Origin: Pseudomonas siliginis
GTDB lineage: Bacteria; Pseudomonadota; Gammaproteobacteria; Pseudomonadales; Pseudomonadaceae
NCBI RefSeq assembly: GCF_019145195.1
Contig: NZ_JAHSTW010000003.1
Span: 62,001 to 126,000, forward strand
Direction: 5' to 3'
DNA length: 64,000 nucleotides
Shown here: positions 1 through 10,418 of the stretch, in pieces
Position numbering within the stretch: position 1 is the first letter of the stretch
Layout: every line of letters begins with the position of its first letter
Translations under genes and position numbers: made by a program
Notes under the pieces: generated by a model
What the model saw: the letters and a program-made list of their open reading frames with translations, nothing else
Told to the model about the DNA's origin: nothing
Databases searched by the model: none

Positions 1-701
1 GCCGGCCAGTCCTTCTGATGCAGCCAACTGCCACGCAGATGTTGCGGATGCGCGCCGTGCGGTGACTCGGCCTGACCGGGCCACGGGTACAGCAGATAAC
101 CGCCCAGCCACAACTGCGCGCTGAAGGTTTCGATATCCAGCGCCGCGAGCACCTCGCGGCTTTCCGGGCGCGCCGAGATCGGCAATTGATGCTCGGCCAG
201 ATGTGCCAGCTTACGATCCAGCCGATCATGACAACCCGGCCCCAGCCACTGCGCCGGATCGTGGCCATCGCCATCCTGCGGACCGAGGTAGAGCTTGATC
301 GCCAGTTCCAGATGATGCACGCCGTCGCGGTCACGCAGCAGCATGTCCAGCTCGCCAAGGGTGTGCCCGGCGCGGCGAATCGGCAGATTGGCGGCGATCA
401 GTTCGATGCCCGGCGCATGCTCCACGGCGAACTGCCACAGACGCTCGTAATACAGGCCCAGACGCCGGGTGCGCGCCTGCGACAGCCATTGCAGCAGGCC
501 GTAACTGTCGTGGTCGAGCTGGCGCAGCCAGTGTTCGAGACGCTGCGGGTCTTGTACCCAGTCGCTGCCGGCGAGCGGATGGCGCTGCGGCCATGGCGTG
601 GCGGCGAGCATCGGCGGCGCGAGGATCACCCACGCCAGGTCCCGCACTTCGGGATGGCGTAATCGATGGGGCAATTGCAACAAGTCGGGAAACAGGATCA
701 T
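1..701 (-). CDS. DUF1853 family protein (partial, runs off the left edge)
   Basis: The reading frame starts at ATG 701 (MILFPDLLQLPHRLRHPEVR) and is open to base 1, giving at least 233 residues; the C-terminus lies outside the window. The visible part matches what I know of DUF1853, a cytosolic proteobacterial family of unknown biochemical role that usually sits divergent from nadK in Pseudomonas. It has a leucine-, arginine- and tryptophan-rich N-terminal half and an acidic motif (LGELDMLLRD) followed by LAIKLYLG, which resembles a restriction-nuclease-like E/D...K core. That catalytic reading is only an inference. It shares a 114-bp intergenic region with nadK. The family assignment is fairly sure and the function is unknown. 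Confidence 0.75.
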   Translation of the reverse strand, partial: MILFPDLLQLPHRLRHPEVRDLAWVILAPPMLAATPWPQRHPLAGSDWVQDPQRLEHWLRQLDHDSYGLLQWLSQARTRRLGLYYERLWQFAVEHAPGIELIAANLPIRRAGHTLGELDMLLRDRDGVHHLELAIKLYLGPQDGDGHDPAQWLGPGCHDRLDRKLAHLAEHQLPISARPESREVLAALDIETFSAQLWLGGYLLYPWPGQAESPHGAHPQHLRGSWLHQKDWP

Positions 702-815
702 CTTGCGAGCATAGCCTTAAACCTGAGCGCACCCTTGAGGCTGAAAGGATTTTGTCTATCTGGCGCTTTCGCCCATAATCGGGTTTTCGCGTTTTCGATT
801 GTCCGCAGAGGTCCC

Positions 816-1706
816 ATGGAGCAATTTCGTAATATCGGCATCATCGGTCGCCTGGGCAGTTCCCAGGTGCTGGATACCGTCCGCCGACTGAAACGCTTTC
901 TGCTCGACCGTCACCTGCATGTGATCCTCGAAGACACCATCGCTGAAGTCCTGCCCGGCCATGGCCTGCAAACCTCGTCGCGCAAGATGCTCGGCGAAGT
1001 TTGTGACATGGTTATCGTCGTCGGCGGTGACGGCAGCCTGCTCGGCGCCGCGCGGGCGCTGGCCAGGCACAATATTCCGGTGCTGGGCATCAACCGTGGC
1101 AGCCTTGGCTTCCTCACCGATATTCGCCCCGACGAGTTGGAAATCAAGGTCGCCGAAGTGCTCGACGGCCACTATCTGGTAGAAAACCGTTTCCTGCTGC
1201 AAGCCGAAGTGCGTCGCCATGGCGAGGCCATCGGCCAGGGCGATGCGCTCAACGATGTGGTGCTGCACCCGGGCAAATCGACGCGGATGATCGAATTCGA
1301 GCTGTATATCGACGGCCAGTTCGTCTGCAGCCAGAAGGCCGACGGCCTGATCGTCGCCACGCCGACCGGCTCCACTGCCTACGCGTTGTCTGCCGGCGGG
1401 CCGATCATGCATCCCAAGCTCGACGCTATTGTGATTGTGCCGATGTACCCCCATACCTTGTCGGGACGGCCGATCGTGGTCGATGGCAACAGTGAGCTGA
1501 AAATCGTCGTGTCCAAAGATATGCAGATCTACCCGCAGGTGTCCTGCGACGGGCAGAACCACTTCACCTGTGCACCGGGCGACACCATTACCGTGAGCAA
1601 GAAAGCGCAGAAGCTGCGCCTGATTCATCCGCTCGATCACAATTACTACGAGGTGTGCCGCACCAAGCTTGGCTGGGGCAGCAAGCTGGGGGGCGGAGGC
1701 GACTGA
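816..1706 (+). CDS. nadK: NAD kinase
   Basis: This 296-residue cytosolic enzyme phosphorylates NAD+ with ATP to make NADP+, the only de novo route to NADP. The GGDGS phosphate-binding motif is at residues 70-74, the ND pair at 146-147 and the conserved DGLIVATPTGSTAY loop at 176-189, all in the expected order; the length is normal for gamma-proteobacterial NadK. I chose ATG 816 (MEQFRNIGII) because earlier in-frame ATGs would add a non-homologous leader. The stop codon overlaps the start of the downstream phosphatase (TGATG), so the two are translationally coupled. This looks like the first gene of a run reaching at least to the rhomboid gene. Confidence 0.97.
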   Translation: MEQFRNIGIIGRLGSSQVLDTVRRLKRFLLDRHLHVILEDTIAEVLPGHGLQTSSRKMLGEVCDMVIVVGGDGSLLGAARALARHNIPVLGINRGSLGFLTDIRPDELEIKVAEVLDGHYLVENRFLLQAEVRRHGEAIGQGDALNDVVLHPGKSTRMIEFELYIDGQFVCSQKADGLIVATPTGSTAYALSAGGPIMHPKLDAIVIVPMYPHTLSGRPIVVDGNSELKIVVSKDMQIYPQVSCDGQNHFTCAPGDTITVSKKAQKLRLIHPLDHNYYEVCRTKLGWGSKLGGGGD

Positions 1707-2677
1707 TGCTCGATCCCGCGCGCAGTTACGACCTGATCGGTGACGTGCACGGATGCGCCATGACCCTCGAACACTTGCTGGACCGTCTCGGTTATCACAA
1801 GCAGGGCGGGGTCTGGCGGCATCCGTCACGCATGGCGGTGTTCGTCGGCGACATCATCGACCGTGGCCCGCGCATTCGCGAGGCGCTGCACATCGTCCAC
1901 GACATGGTCGAGGCGGGGCAGGCGGCGTGCATCATGGGCAACCATGAATTCAATGCGCTCGGTTGGGTCACCCCGGCGCCACCGGGCAGCGGCAAGCAGT
2001 TCGTGCGCGAACACACCAAGCGCCATGCGCGGCTGTTGCAGGAAACCCTGAGCCAATTCGAGGACCATCCCGGTGACTGGCATGACTTCCAGCAGTGGTT
2101 CTACGAGCTGCCGCTGTTCGTCGATGCCGGTCGCTTCCGCGTCGTCCATGCGTGCTGGGATGCCGGACTGATCGAGCCGCTGCGGGCGCTGTTCCCCAAT
2201 GGCTGCGTCGATGAGCATTTCCTCCAGGCCTCGGCGGTGCCCGGCAGCTTCGCCTGCACTGTGTTCGACCGCTTGCTGCGTGGTACCGACATGCGTCTGC
2301 CGGGCGGCCTGACCATGACCAGCGGCGACGGTCTGGTGCGTTCGTTCTTCCGCACCAAGTTCTGGGAAGACGACCCGAAAACCTACGGCGACATCGTCTT
2401 CCAGCCCGATGCACTGCCCGAACCTGTCGCGCAGACGCCGCTGACTTCCACCGAAAAGAATTCTTTGCTGCGCTATGGCGTCGACGAGCCGTTGCTGTTC
2501 GTCGGCCACTACTGGCGCAGCGGCAAACCGGCGCCGATCCGCCCGAACCTCGCATGCCTGGATTACAGTGCGGTGCTCTACGGCAAACTGGTGGCCTATC
2601 GTCTGGACCAGGAAACGCGCCTGGATCCGCAAAAATTCGTCTGGGTCGATGTCGAGCGGCCGGAGGTGCTGCAATGA
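1706..2677 (+). CDS. Metallophosphoesterase (PPP-type phosphatase)
   Basis: This 323-residue protein has the calcineurin-like signature in order: GDVHG at residues 12-16, GDIIDRGP at 48-55 and GNHE at 78-81, the residues that hold a dinuclear metal centre. It is a soluble phosphoesterase of the PrpA/ApaH-like PPP superfamily; the substrate (phosphoprotein or dinucleotide) cannot be read from sequence. The ATG overlaps the nadK stop and its own stop overlaps the rhomboid ATG, so the three genes form a tightly coupled unit. An earlier ATG at 1655 lies inside nadK and is unlikely to be used. Confidence 0.9.
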   Translation: MLDPARSYDLIGDVHGCAMTLEHLLDRLGYHKQGGVWRHPSRMAVFVGDIIDRGPRIREALHIVHDMVEAGQAACIMGNHEFNALGWVTPAPPGSGKQFVREHTKRHARLLQETLSQFEDHPGDWHDFQQWFYELPLFVDAGRFRVVHACWDAGLIEPLRALFPNGCVDEHFLQASAVPGSFACTVFDRLLRGTDMRLPGGLTMTSGDGLVRSFFRTKFWEDDPKTYGDIVFQPDALPEPVAQTPLTSTEKNSLLRYGVDEPLLFVGHYWRSGKPAPIRPNLACLDYSAVLYGKLVAYRLDQETRLDPQKFVWVDVERPEVLQ

Positions 2678-3543
2678 GTGCGATAGCGGTATTGCGCCTG
2701 CCGTTGGCGGTGGATTTGAGCGGTTTCGTCAAACTGCTGCAACGCATGCAAGTGCCCCATCGGGTCAGCGAAGAGGCGGGCGAGCAGGTGCTGTGGGCGC
2801 CGGAGGAAATCAGCGAGGACGTGCGTTCCTTGTACGAGCGCTTCCCGGCCGGCGACCCGGATCAGCAACTGGACATTCCCGTGGGCCAGACCTTCAAGCG
2901 CCCGAGTTTCGCCGAACAGCTGAAACACGCCAAAGCCACCGGGTTGATTCTGCTGTTGAGCCTGATCGTCGGTGGCCTGACCTTTCTCGGCGAAAACCTG
3001 GAAACGCTGCGCTGGCTGACCTTCCTCGATTTTCGCGTGATCGGCGAGTACATCCACTTCACGCCGCTGGCCGACAGTCTGGCGGCAGGGCAGTGGTGGC
3101 GGCTGGTCACGCCGATGCTGATCCACTTCGGCATCCTCCATCTGGCCATGAACGGCATGTGGTATTGGGAGCTGGGGCGGCGCATCGAGTCGCGCCAGGG
3201 CAGCATCAACCTGATCGGCCTGACGCTGCTGTTCAGTCTGGTGTCCAACTACGCCCAGTTCGTCTGGAGCGGCCCGAGCCTGTTTGGTGGGCTGTCCGGC
3301 GTGCTTTACGGCTTGCTCGGGCATTGCTGGATTTTCCAGATGCTGGCGCCGAACCCGGCCTATCGTTTGCCGCGCGGCGTGCTGGTGATGATGCTGGTGT
3401 GGCTGGTGGTGTGCATGTCCGGGGTGATTTCGCTGATCGGTTTCGGCCAGATCGCCAACGCCGCGCACCTGAGCGGGTTACTCATCGGATGCTTCACCGG
3501 TTTGTTGGGCGGTTTGTATAACCGCCGTAAACTGGCCGTCTAA
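2674..3543 (+). CDS. Rhomboid family intramembrane serine protease
   Basis: This is a 289-residue inner-membrane protease. A cytosolic N-terminal domain (about residues 1-85) precedes roughly six hydrophobic helices. The catalytic dyad is visible: Ser208 in GLSG (206-209) and His265 in NAAHLSG, with the oxyanion-hole HxxxN at 156-160. The arrangement matches GlpG-type bacterial rhomboids, which cut within transmembrane segments of substrate proteins. The ATG overlaps the upstream stop codon (ATGA). The natural substrates are not evident. The sequence after the gene leads into the YeaC-like gene 35 bp downstream, probably in the same transcript. Confidence 0.93.
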   Translation: MSAIAVLRLPLAVDLSGFVKLLQRMQVPHRVSEEAGEQVLWAPEEISEDVRSLYERFPAGDPDQQLDIPVGQTFKRPSFAEQLKHAKATGLILLLSLIVGGLTFLGENLETLRWLTFLDFRVIGEYIHFTPLADSLAAGQWWRLVTPMLIHFGILHLAMNGMWYWELGRRIESRQGSINLIGLTLLFSLVSNYAQFVWSGPSLFGGLSGVLYGLLGHCWIFQMLAPNPAYRLPRGVLVMMLVWLVVCMSGVISLIGFGQIANAAHLSGLLIGCFTGLLGGLYNRRKLAV

Positions 3544-3578
3544 CATTTTTTGTTTCAGCAAAGAGCGCGGAGACCCTG

Positions 3579-3839
3579 ATGTCCTCTTTCAACGACATGA
3601 TCAGCAACATCACCCCGGACATCTACGAAAGCCTGAAACTGGCCGTGGAAATCGGCAAATGGTCTGACGGCAACAAACTCACTGCCGAACAGCGCGAGCT
3701 GTCGTTGCAGGCGATGATTGCCTGGGAAATCCAGAACCTGCCTGAAGATCAGCGCACCGGTTACATGGGCCCGCAAGAATGTGCGTCGAAGTCGATCGAA
3801 GTGCCGAACATCCTGTTCAAGTCGGATGCCATCCATTGA
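3579..3839 (+). CDS. DUF1315 / YeaC-like small protein
   Basis: This 86-residue acidic soluble protein (MSSFNDMISNITPDIYESLK) belongs to the DUF1315/YeaC family, which is conserved in gamma-proteobacteria and has no assigned function. There is no signal peptide or membrane segment. A good purine-rich site precedes the ATG. The stop codon overlaps the probable TTG start of the DUF2797 gene, and pairing of these two genes is usual in Pseudomonas. I can say nothing safe about its activity. Confidence 0.85.
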   Translation: MSSFNDMISNITPDIYESLKLAVEIGKWSDGNKLTAEQRELSLQAMIAWEIQNLPEDQRTGYMGPQECASKSIEVPNILFKSDAIH

Positions 3840-4666
3840 TCGAGATTGGCCGCGGTGCAATCAGCAAAATGTCGGCGCGTCTGGACGGGTCGAACGTGCA
3901 GTACGCGTTTCGTCTGGATGACGTCGAGGTGCCGGTCAATCCGTTGATCGGCAGCACGCTGCGTCTGGAATTTTTAGGGGCGATCCACTGCACCCATTGC
4001 GGGCGCAAGACCAAAACCAGTTTCAGTCAGGGCTATTGCTACCCGTGCATGACCAAACTGGCGCAGTGCGACCTGTGCATCATGAGCCCGGAGCGCTGCC
4101 ACTTCGACGCCGGCACCTGCCGCGATCCGGAGTGGGGCGAGAAATTCTGCATGACCGACCATGTGGTTTACCTGGCCAACTCGTCGGGGATCAAGGTTGG
4201 CATCACCCGTGCTACGCAGTTGCCGACCCGCTGGCTCGACCAGGGTGCGAGTCAAGCCTTGCCAATCATGCGTGTATCGACACGCCAGCAATCGGGGTTT
4301 GTCGAAGACCTGTTCCGCAGCCAGGTGGCGGACAAGACCAACTGGCGCGCGCTGCTCAAGGGCGATGCGGCGGCGGTGGATCTGGCGCAGGTGCGCGATC
4401 AGTTGTTCGAAAGCTGCGCCGAAGGCCTGCAAGGGTTGCAGGAGCGATTCGGCCTACAGGCGATTCAGACGATTGCCGATGTCGAACCGCTGGAAATCCG
4501 CTATCCCGTCGAGCAATACCCGGCGAAAATCGTCAGCTTCAACCTGGACAAGAACCCGATTGCCGAAGGCACGCTGCTGGGGATCAAGGGCCAGTACCTG
4601 ATCTTCGACACCGGCGTGATCAACATTCGTAAATACACGGCTTACCAGCTCGCCGTGCATCAATAA
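3836..4666 (+). CDS. DUF2797 domain-containing protein
   Basis: This protein of about 276 residues has a cysteine-rich segment (CTHCG, CYPC, CDLC, then C-x(6)-C) that looks like one or two zinc or iron-binding knuckles. It is followed by HVVYLANSSGIKVGIT, which resembles the core strands of a GIY-YIG fold. The family is DUF2797, of unknown function; a nucleic-acid role is only an inference from the knuckles and the GIY-like strands. I chose the TTG at 3836 because it overlaps the previous stop and keeps the family-like LIEIGRG beginning; ATG 3869 is the alternative. It probably shares a transcript with its upstream neighbour and with pepN, which begins 10 bp later. Confidence 0.8.
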   Translation: MIEIGRGAISKMSARLDGSNVQYAFRLDDVEVPVNPLIGSTLRLEFLGAIHCTHCGRKTKTSFSQGYCYPCMTKLAQCDLCIMSPERCHFDAGTCRDPEWGEKFCMTDHVVYLANSSGIKVGITRATQLPTRWLDQGASQALPIMRVSTRQQSGFVEDLFRSQVADKTNWRALLKGDAAAVDLAQVRDQLFESCAEGLQGLQERFGLQAIQTIADVEPLEIRYPVEQYPAKIVSFNLDKNPIAEGTLLGIKGQYLIFDTGVINIRKYTAYQLAVHQ

Positions 4667-4676
4667 GGATTCCAGC

Positions 4677-7334
4677 ATGCGCACCGAACAACCGAAGATG
4701 ATTTACCTCAAGGACTATCAGGCGCCCGAGTACCTGATCGACGAAACGCACCTGACCTTCGAGTTGTTCGAGGACCACAGCCTGGTTCACGCGCAACTGG
4801 TGATGCGCCGCAACCCGGAACGCGGCGCCGGCCTGCCGCCGCTGGTGCTCGACGGCCAGCAACTCGAGCTGCTGTCGGTGACGCTGGCGGACCAGGAGCT
4901 GAGCGCCGCTGACTATCAAGTCTCGGACAGCCACCTGACTCTGCAGCCAACCAGTGAAACCTTCACCCTCGACACCAGCGTGCGCATCCACCCGGAAACC
5001 AATACCGCGCTGGAAGGCCTGTACAAGTCCGGCACGATGTTCTGCACCCAGTGCGAGGCCGAAGGCTTTCGCAAGATCACCTATTACCTCGACCGCCCGG
5101 ACGTGATGAGCAAGTTCACCACCACCGTCGTGGCCGAACAGCACAGCTACCCGGTGCTGCTCTCCAACGGTAACCCGATCGCTTCCGGCCCCGGTGAAGA
5201 CGGCCGGCACTGGGCGACCTGGGAAGATCCGTTCAAGAAACCGGCGTACCTGTTTGCGCTGGTCGCCGGTGATCTGTGGTGCGTCGAAGACACCTTCACC
5301 ACCATGAGCCAGCGCAACGTCGCGCTGCGCATTTATGTCGAGCCGGAAAACATCGACAAGTGCCAGCACGCGATGAACAGCCTGAAGAAATCCATGCGCT
5401 GGGACGAAGAGGTCTACGGTCGCGAGTACGATCTGGACATCTTCATGATCGTCGCGGTCAACGATTTCAACATGGGCGCGATGGAGAACAAGGGCCTCAA
5501 CATTTTCAACTCCAGCGCCGTGCTGGCCCGCGCTGAAACCGCGACCGACGCCGCGCACCAGCGGGTCGAGGCGATCGTCGCCCATGAATACTTCCACAAC
5601 TGGTCGGGCAACCGCGTGACCTGCCGCGACTGGTTCCAGCTGTCGCTCAAGGAAGGTTTCACGGTGTTCCGCGATGCCGGTTTCTCCTCGGACATGAACT
5701 CGGCGACGGTAAAGCGCATTCAGGACGTGGCGTACCTGCGTACCCACCAGTTCGCCGAAGATGCCGGGCCGATGGCCCACGCCGTGCGCCCGGACAGCTT
5801 CATCGAGATTTCCAACTTCTACACTCTGACCGTGTACGAAAAAGGCTCGGAAGTGGTCGGCATGATCCACACCCTGCTGGGCGCCGAAGGCTTCCGTAAG
5901 GGCAGCGATCTGTATTTCGAACGCCACGACGGTCAGGCCGTGACCTGCGACGACTTCGTCAAGGCCATGGAAGATGCCAATGGCGTTGATCTCAGCCAGT
6001 TCAAACGCTGGTACAGCCAGGCCGGTACACCGCGTCTGGCCGTCAGCGAGTCCTACGACGCTGCGGCGAAAACCTACAGTCTGACCTTCCGCCAGAGCTG
6101 CCCGCCGACCCCGGACAAGGTAGAAAAACTGCCGTTCGTGATTCCGGTCGAGCTCGGGCTGCTTGATAGCCAGGGCAACGAAATCGCCCTGCGTCTGGCC
6201 GGCGAAGCTTCGGCACAAGGCACCACTCGGGTGATTTCGGTGACCGAAGCCGAACAGACCTTCACCTTCGTCGACATCAACGAACAGCCGCTGCCATCGC
6301 TGCTGCGCGGCTTCTCGGCACCGGTGAAACTGAGCTTCCCGTACAACCGCGATCAACTGATGTTCCTGATGCAGCACGACAGCGACGGTTTCAATCGCTG
6401 GGATGCCGGTCAGCAATTGTCGGTGCAAGTGCTTCAAGAGTTGATCGGCCAACATCAGAAAGGCGAGAGCCTGAAGCTCGATCCGCGTCTGGTGTCGGCG
6501 CTGCGTACGGTGCTGTCCGACGAGTCGCTGGATCAGGCGATGGTTGCCGAAATGCTTTCGTTGCCGGGTGAGGCTTATCTCACCGAGATCAGCGAAGTGG
6601 CCGACGTCGAGGCGATTCATGTCGCTCGCGAATTCGCCCGCAAGCAACTCGCCGAAGGTTTGTTCGAAGCGCTGTGGCTGCGTTATCAGGCCAACCGCGA
6701 TCTGTCGAAGAAAACTCCGTACGTGGCCGAGGCCGAGCACTTCGCCCGTCGCGCCTTGCAGAACATCGCCCTGTCGTACCTGATGCTCAGCGGCAAGCCG
6801 GAAGTGTTGGCAGCGGCGCTGGAGCAATTCGAGGCTGCCGACAACATGACCGAGCGCCTGACCGCGCTGGCGGTGCTGGTCAACTCGCCTTTCGAAGAGC
6901 AGAAGGCCCTGGCTTTGGCCAGCTTCGCCGAGCACTTCAAGGACAATCCGCTGGTCATGGATCAGTGGTTCAGCGTGCAGGCCGGTAGCACCTTGCCGGG
7001 CGGTTTGGCGCGCGTTAAGGCGTTGATGCAGCACCCGGCATTCAACATCAAGAACCCGAACAAGGTGCGGGCACTGATCGGCGCGTTCGCCGGGCAGAAC
7101 CTGATCAACTTCCACGCCGCGGACGGTTCCGGTTATCGCTTCCTTGCCGATCTGGTGATCGAACTGAACGGTTTCAACCCACAGATCGCCTCACGTCAAT
7201 TGGCACCGCTGACCCGCTGGCGCAAATACGACAGCGCGCGTCAGGCACTGATGAAGGCCGAGCTGGAGCGGATTCTGGCGTCCGGGGCGCTGTCCAGCGA
7301 TGTGTATGAAGTGGTGAGCAAAAGCCTGGCGTAA
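4677..7334 (+). CDS. pepN: Aminopeptidase N
   Basis: This 885-residue cytosolic M1 zinc metallo-aminopeptidase removes N-terminal amino acids from peptides in the last steps of protein turnover. The substrate-binding GAMEN is at 267-271, the zinc motif HEYFH at 303-307 and the third zinc ligand Glu326 in SLKEG. Length and order match gamma-proteobacterial PepN, including the long C-terminal alpha-helical domain. The start at 4677 follows an AAGGA site. A palindrome at 7362-7392 and a bidirectional hairpin at 7395-7427 follow, and would separate it from the convergent katG. Confidence 0.98.
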   Translation: MRTEQPKMIYLKDYQAPEYLIDETHLTFELFEDHSLVHAQLVMRRNPERGAGLPPLVLDGQQLELLSVTLADQELSAADYQVSDSHLTLQPTSETFTLDTSVRIHPETNTALEGLYKSGTMFCTQCEAEGFRKITYYLDRPDVMSKFTTTVVAEQHSYPVLLSNGNPIASGPGEDGRHWATWEDPFKKPAYLFALVAGDLWCVEDTFTTMSQRNVALRIYVEPENIDKCQHAMNSLKKSMRWDEEVYGREYDLDIFMIVAVNDFNMGAMENKGLNIFNSSAVLARAETATDAAHQRVEAIVAHEYFHNWSGNRVTCRDWFQLSLKEGFTVFRDAGFSSDMNSATVKRIQDVAYLRTHQFAEDAGPMAHAVRPDSFIEISNFYTLTVYEKGSEVVGMIHTLLGAEGFRKGSDLYFERHDGQAVTCDDFVKAMEDANGVDLSQFKRWYSQAGTPRLAVSESYDAAAKTYSLTFRQSCPPTPDKVEKLPFVIPVELGLLDSQGNEIALRLAGEASAQGTTRVISVTEAEQTFTFVDINEQPLPSLLRGFSAPVKLSFPYNRDQLMFLMQHDSDGFNRWDAGQQLSVQVLQELIGQHQKGESLKLDPRLVSALRTVLSDESLDQAMVAEMLSLPGEAYLTEISEVADVEAIHVAREFARKQLAEGLFEALWLRYQANRDLSKKTPYVAEAEHFARRALQNIALSYLMLSGKPEVLAAALEQFEAADNMTERLTALAVLVNSPFEEQKALALASFAEHFKDNPLVMDQWFSVQAGSTLPGGLARVKALMQHPAFNIKNPNKVRALIGAFAGQNLINFHAADGSGYRFLADLVIELNGFNPQIASRQLAPLTRWRKYDSARQALMKAELERILASGALSSDVYEVVSKSLA

Positions 7335-7361
7335 CGCTGATAAATGTTGGGGCGTTTAATT

Positions 7362-7392
7362 GATCGTTCCCATGCTCTGCGTGGGAACGATC
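7362..7392. repeat. Dispersed palindrome GATCGTTCCCA...GGGAACGATC
   Basis: This is a near-perfect inverted repeat of about 31 bp with arms GATCGTTCCCATGC and GCGTGGGAACGATC. A variant occurs at 55357-55388, so it is an intergenic repeat family and not a unique terminator. It sits immediately after pepN. Confidence 0.8.
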
Positions 7393-7394
7393 AA

Positions 7395-7427
7395 CAAAAA
7401 AATGCCGCTCAACGAGCGGCATTTTCA
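7395..7427. terminator. Bidirectional rho-independent terminator between pepN and katG
   Basis: The arms AATGCCGCTC (7401-7410) and GAGCGGCATT (7414-7423) form a 10-bp stem with an AAC loop. It is flanked by an A-run on the left and TTTT on the right, so it can work for both convergent genes. Confidence 0.85.
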
Positions 7428-7443
7428 TTGGCACAACAAACAG

Positions 7444-9798
<2,355 letters not shown>

Positions 9799-9801
9799 CT
9801 A

Positions 9802-9838
9802 ATAGCCGCAGTCTTGGCGGGCGATAGGCAGGCTCTTT
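9802..9838. promoter_or_regulatory. Candidate OxyR-binding site upstream of katG
   Basis: Four tetramers ATAG, CTTG, ATAG and CTTT lie at 9802, 9813, 9824 and 9835, each separated by exactly 7 bases. The known OxyR pattern is ATAG-N7-CTAT-N7-ATAG-N7-CTAT, so 13 of 16 positions match with perfect spacing. It is 82-118 bp upstream of the katG start codon and also lies between katG and the divergent gene at 9981. Confidence 0.6.
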
Positions 9839-9980
9839 TGCTAGCGCGATATCGTGATGCAAAAGCGGCGTTATTTCGAAGCGATCTTAAAAACTGTCAG
9901 CTTTGACAGTGGTTGATACCACGCAATCCCAATACGTTGGAGTCAACGCAACGTCACCTTTACCTCAAGGGAATATCGAC

Positions 9981-10409
9981 ATGTCTCAGGACAGAACAAG
10001 TGACCTTATGAACAAACGAAATGCTACCGGTAGCTTTGTCGCGTTTCTCGATGACGATAAATTTCTGGAGAGCAAGTTATGTGTTTATGCAGAGACCGAG
10101 AAGGAATTTATCATCATCGGAACTGAAGATTTTATAAACACGGTCGATTTGTCTGTGCCGAATTCGTTGGAGGGAGATGGGCCTCACACAGTGACTTTTC
10201 CAACCATGGGACGGTATTGGAAGGTTGTGATCAATCATTTTGACCAACCCATTATTGAGGGTGAACTCATCGTCACCTTTGCCAATTTTCGCAAAACCGT
10301 AACAGGCACTTTTGCTCTGGATCTGGGAAAAGCCGGGAAAGTGACAGGCAATTTCGATCTTACACTCGATACCCCAAGGCAAAGTGACAGGCGAGCGCAG
10401 CCTTTATAA
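9981..10409 (+). CDS. Hypothetical protein, low GC
   Basis: This 142-residue protein is not one I recognise. It is rich in beta-prone stretches (SKLCVYAETEKEFIIIG, GRYWKVVINHF, GELIVTFANFRKTVTGTF) and alternating Thr/Val, suggesting an all-beta fold; there is no signal peptide or membrane helix. ATG 9981 (MSQDRTSDLM) is preceded by AAGGGA, which is better than the upstream GTG or TTG options. Its base composition is clearly more AT-rich than either neighbour, which suggests horizontal gain. It is divergent from katG, and the OxyR-type site lies between them, so peroxide control is possible but unproven. It ends 9 bp before the convergent sulfatase-like gene. Confidence 0.7.
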   Translation: MSQDRTSDLMNKRNATGSFVAFLDDDKFLESKLCVYAETEKEFIIIGTEDFINTVDLSVPNSLEGDGPHTVTFPTMGRYWKVVINHFDQPIIEGELIVTFANFRKTVTGTFALDLGKAGKVTGNFDLTLDTPRQSDRRAQPL

Positions 10410-10418
10410 ATAAAGACG

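Noticed and set aside
756..1829. 357-codon open frame opposite nadK
   Set aside because: Shadow of nadK and the phosphatase; no motifs.
4620..7115. 831-codon open frame opposite pepN
   Set aside because: It is a GC-driven shadow frame; pepN has all catalytic motifs in the correct frame.
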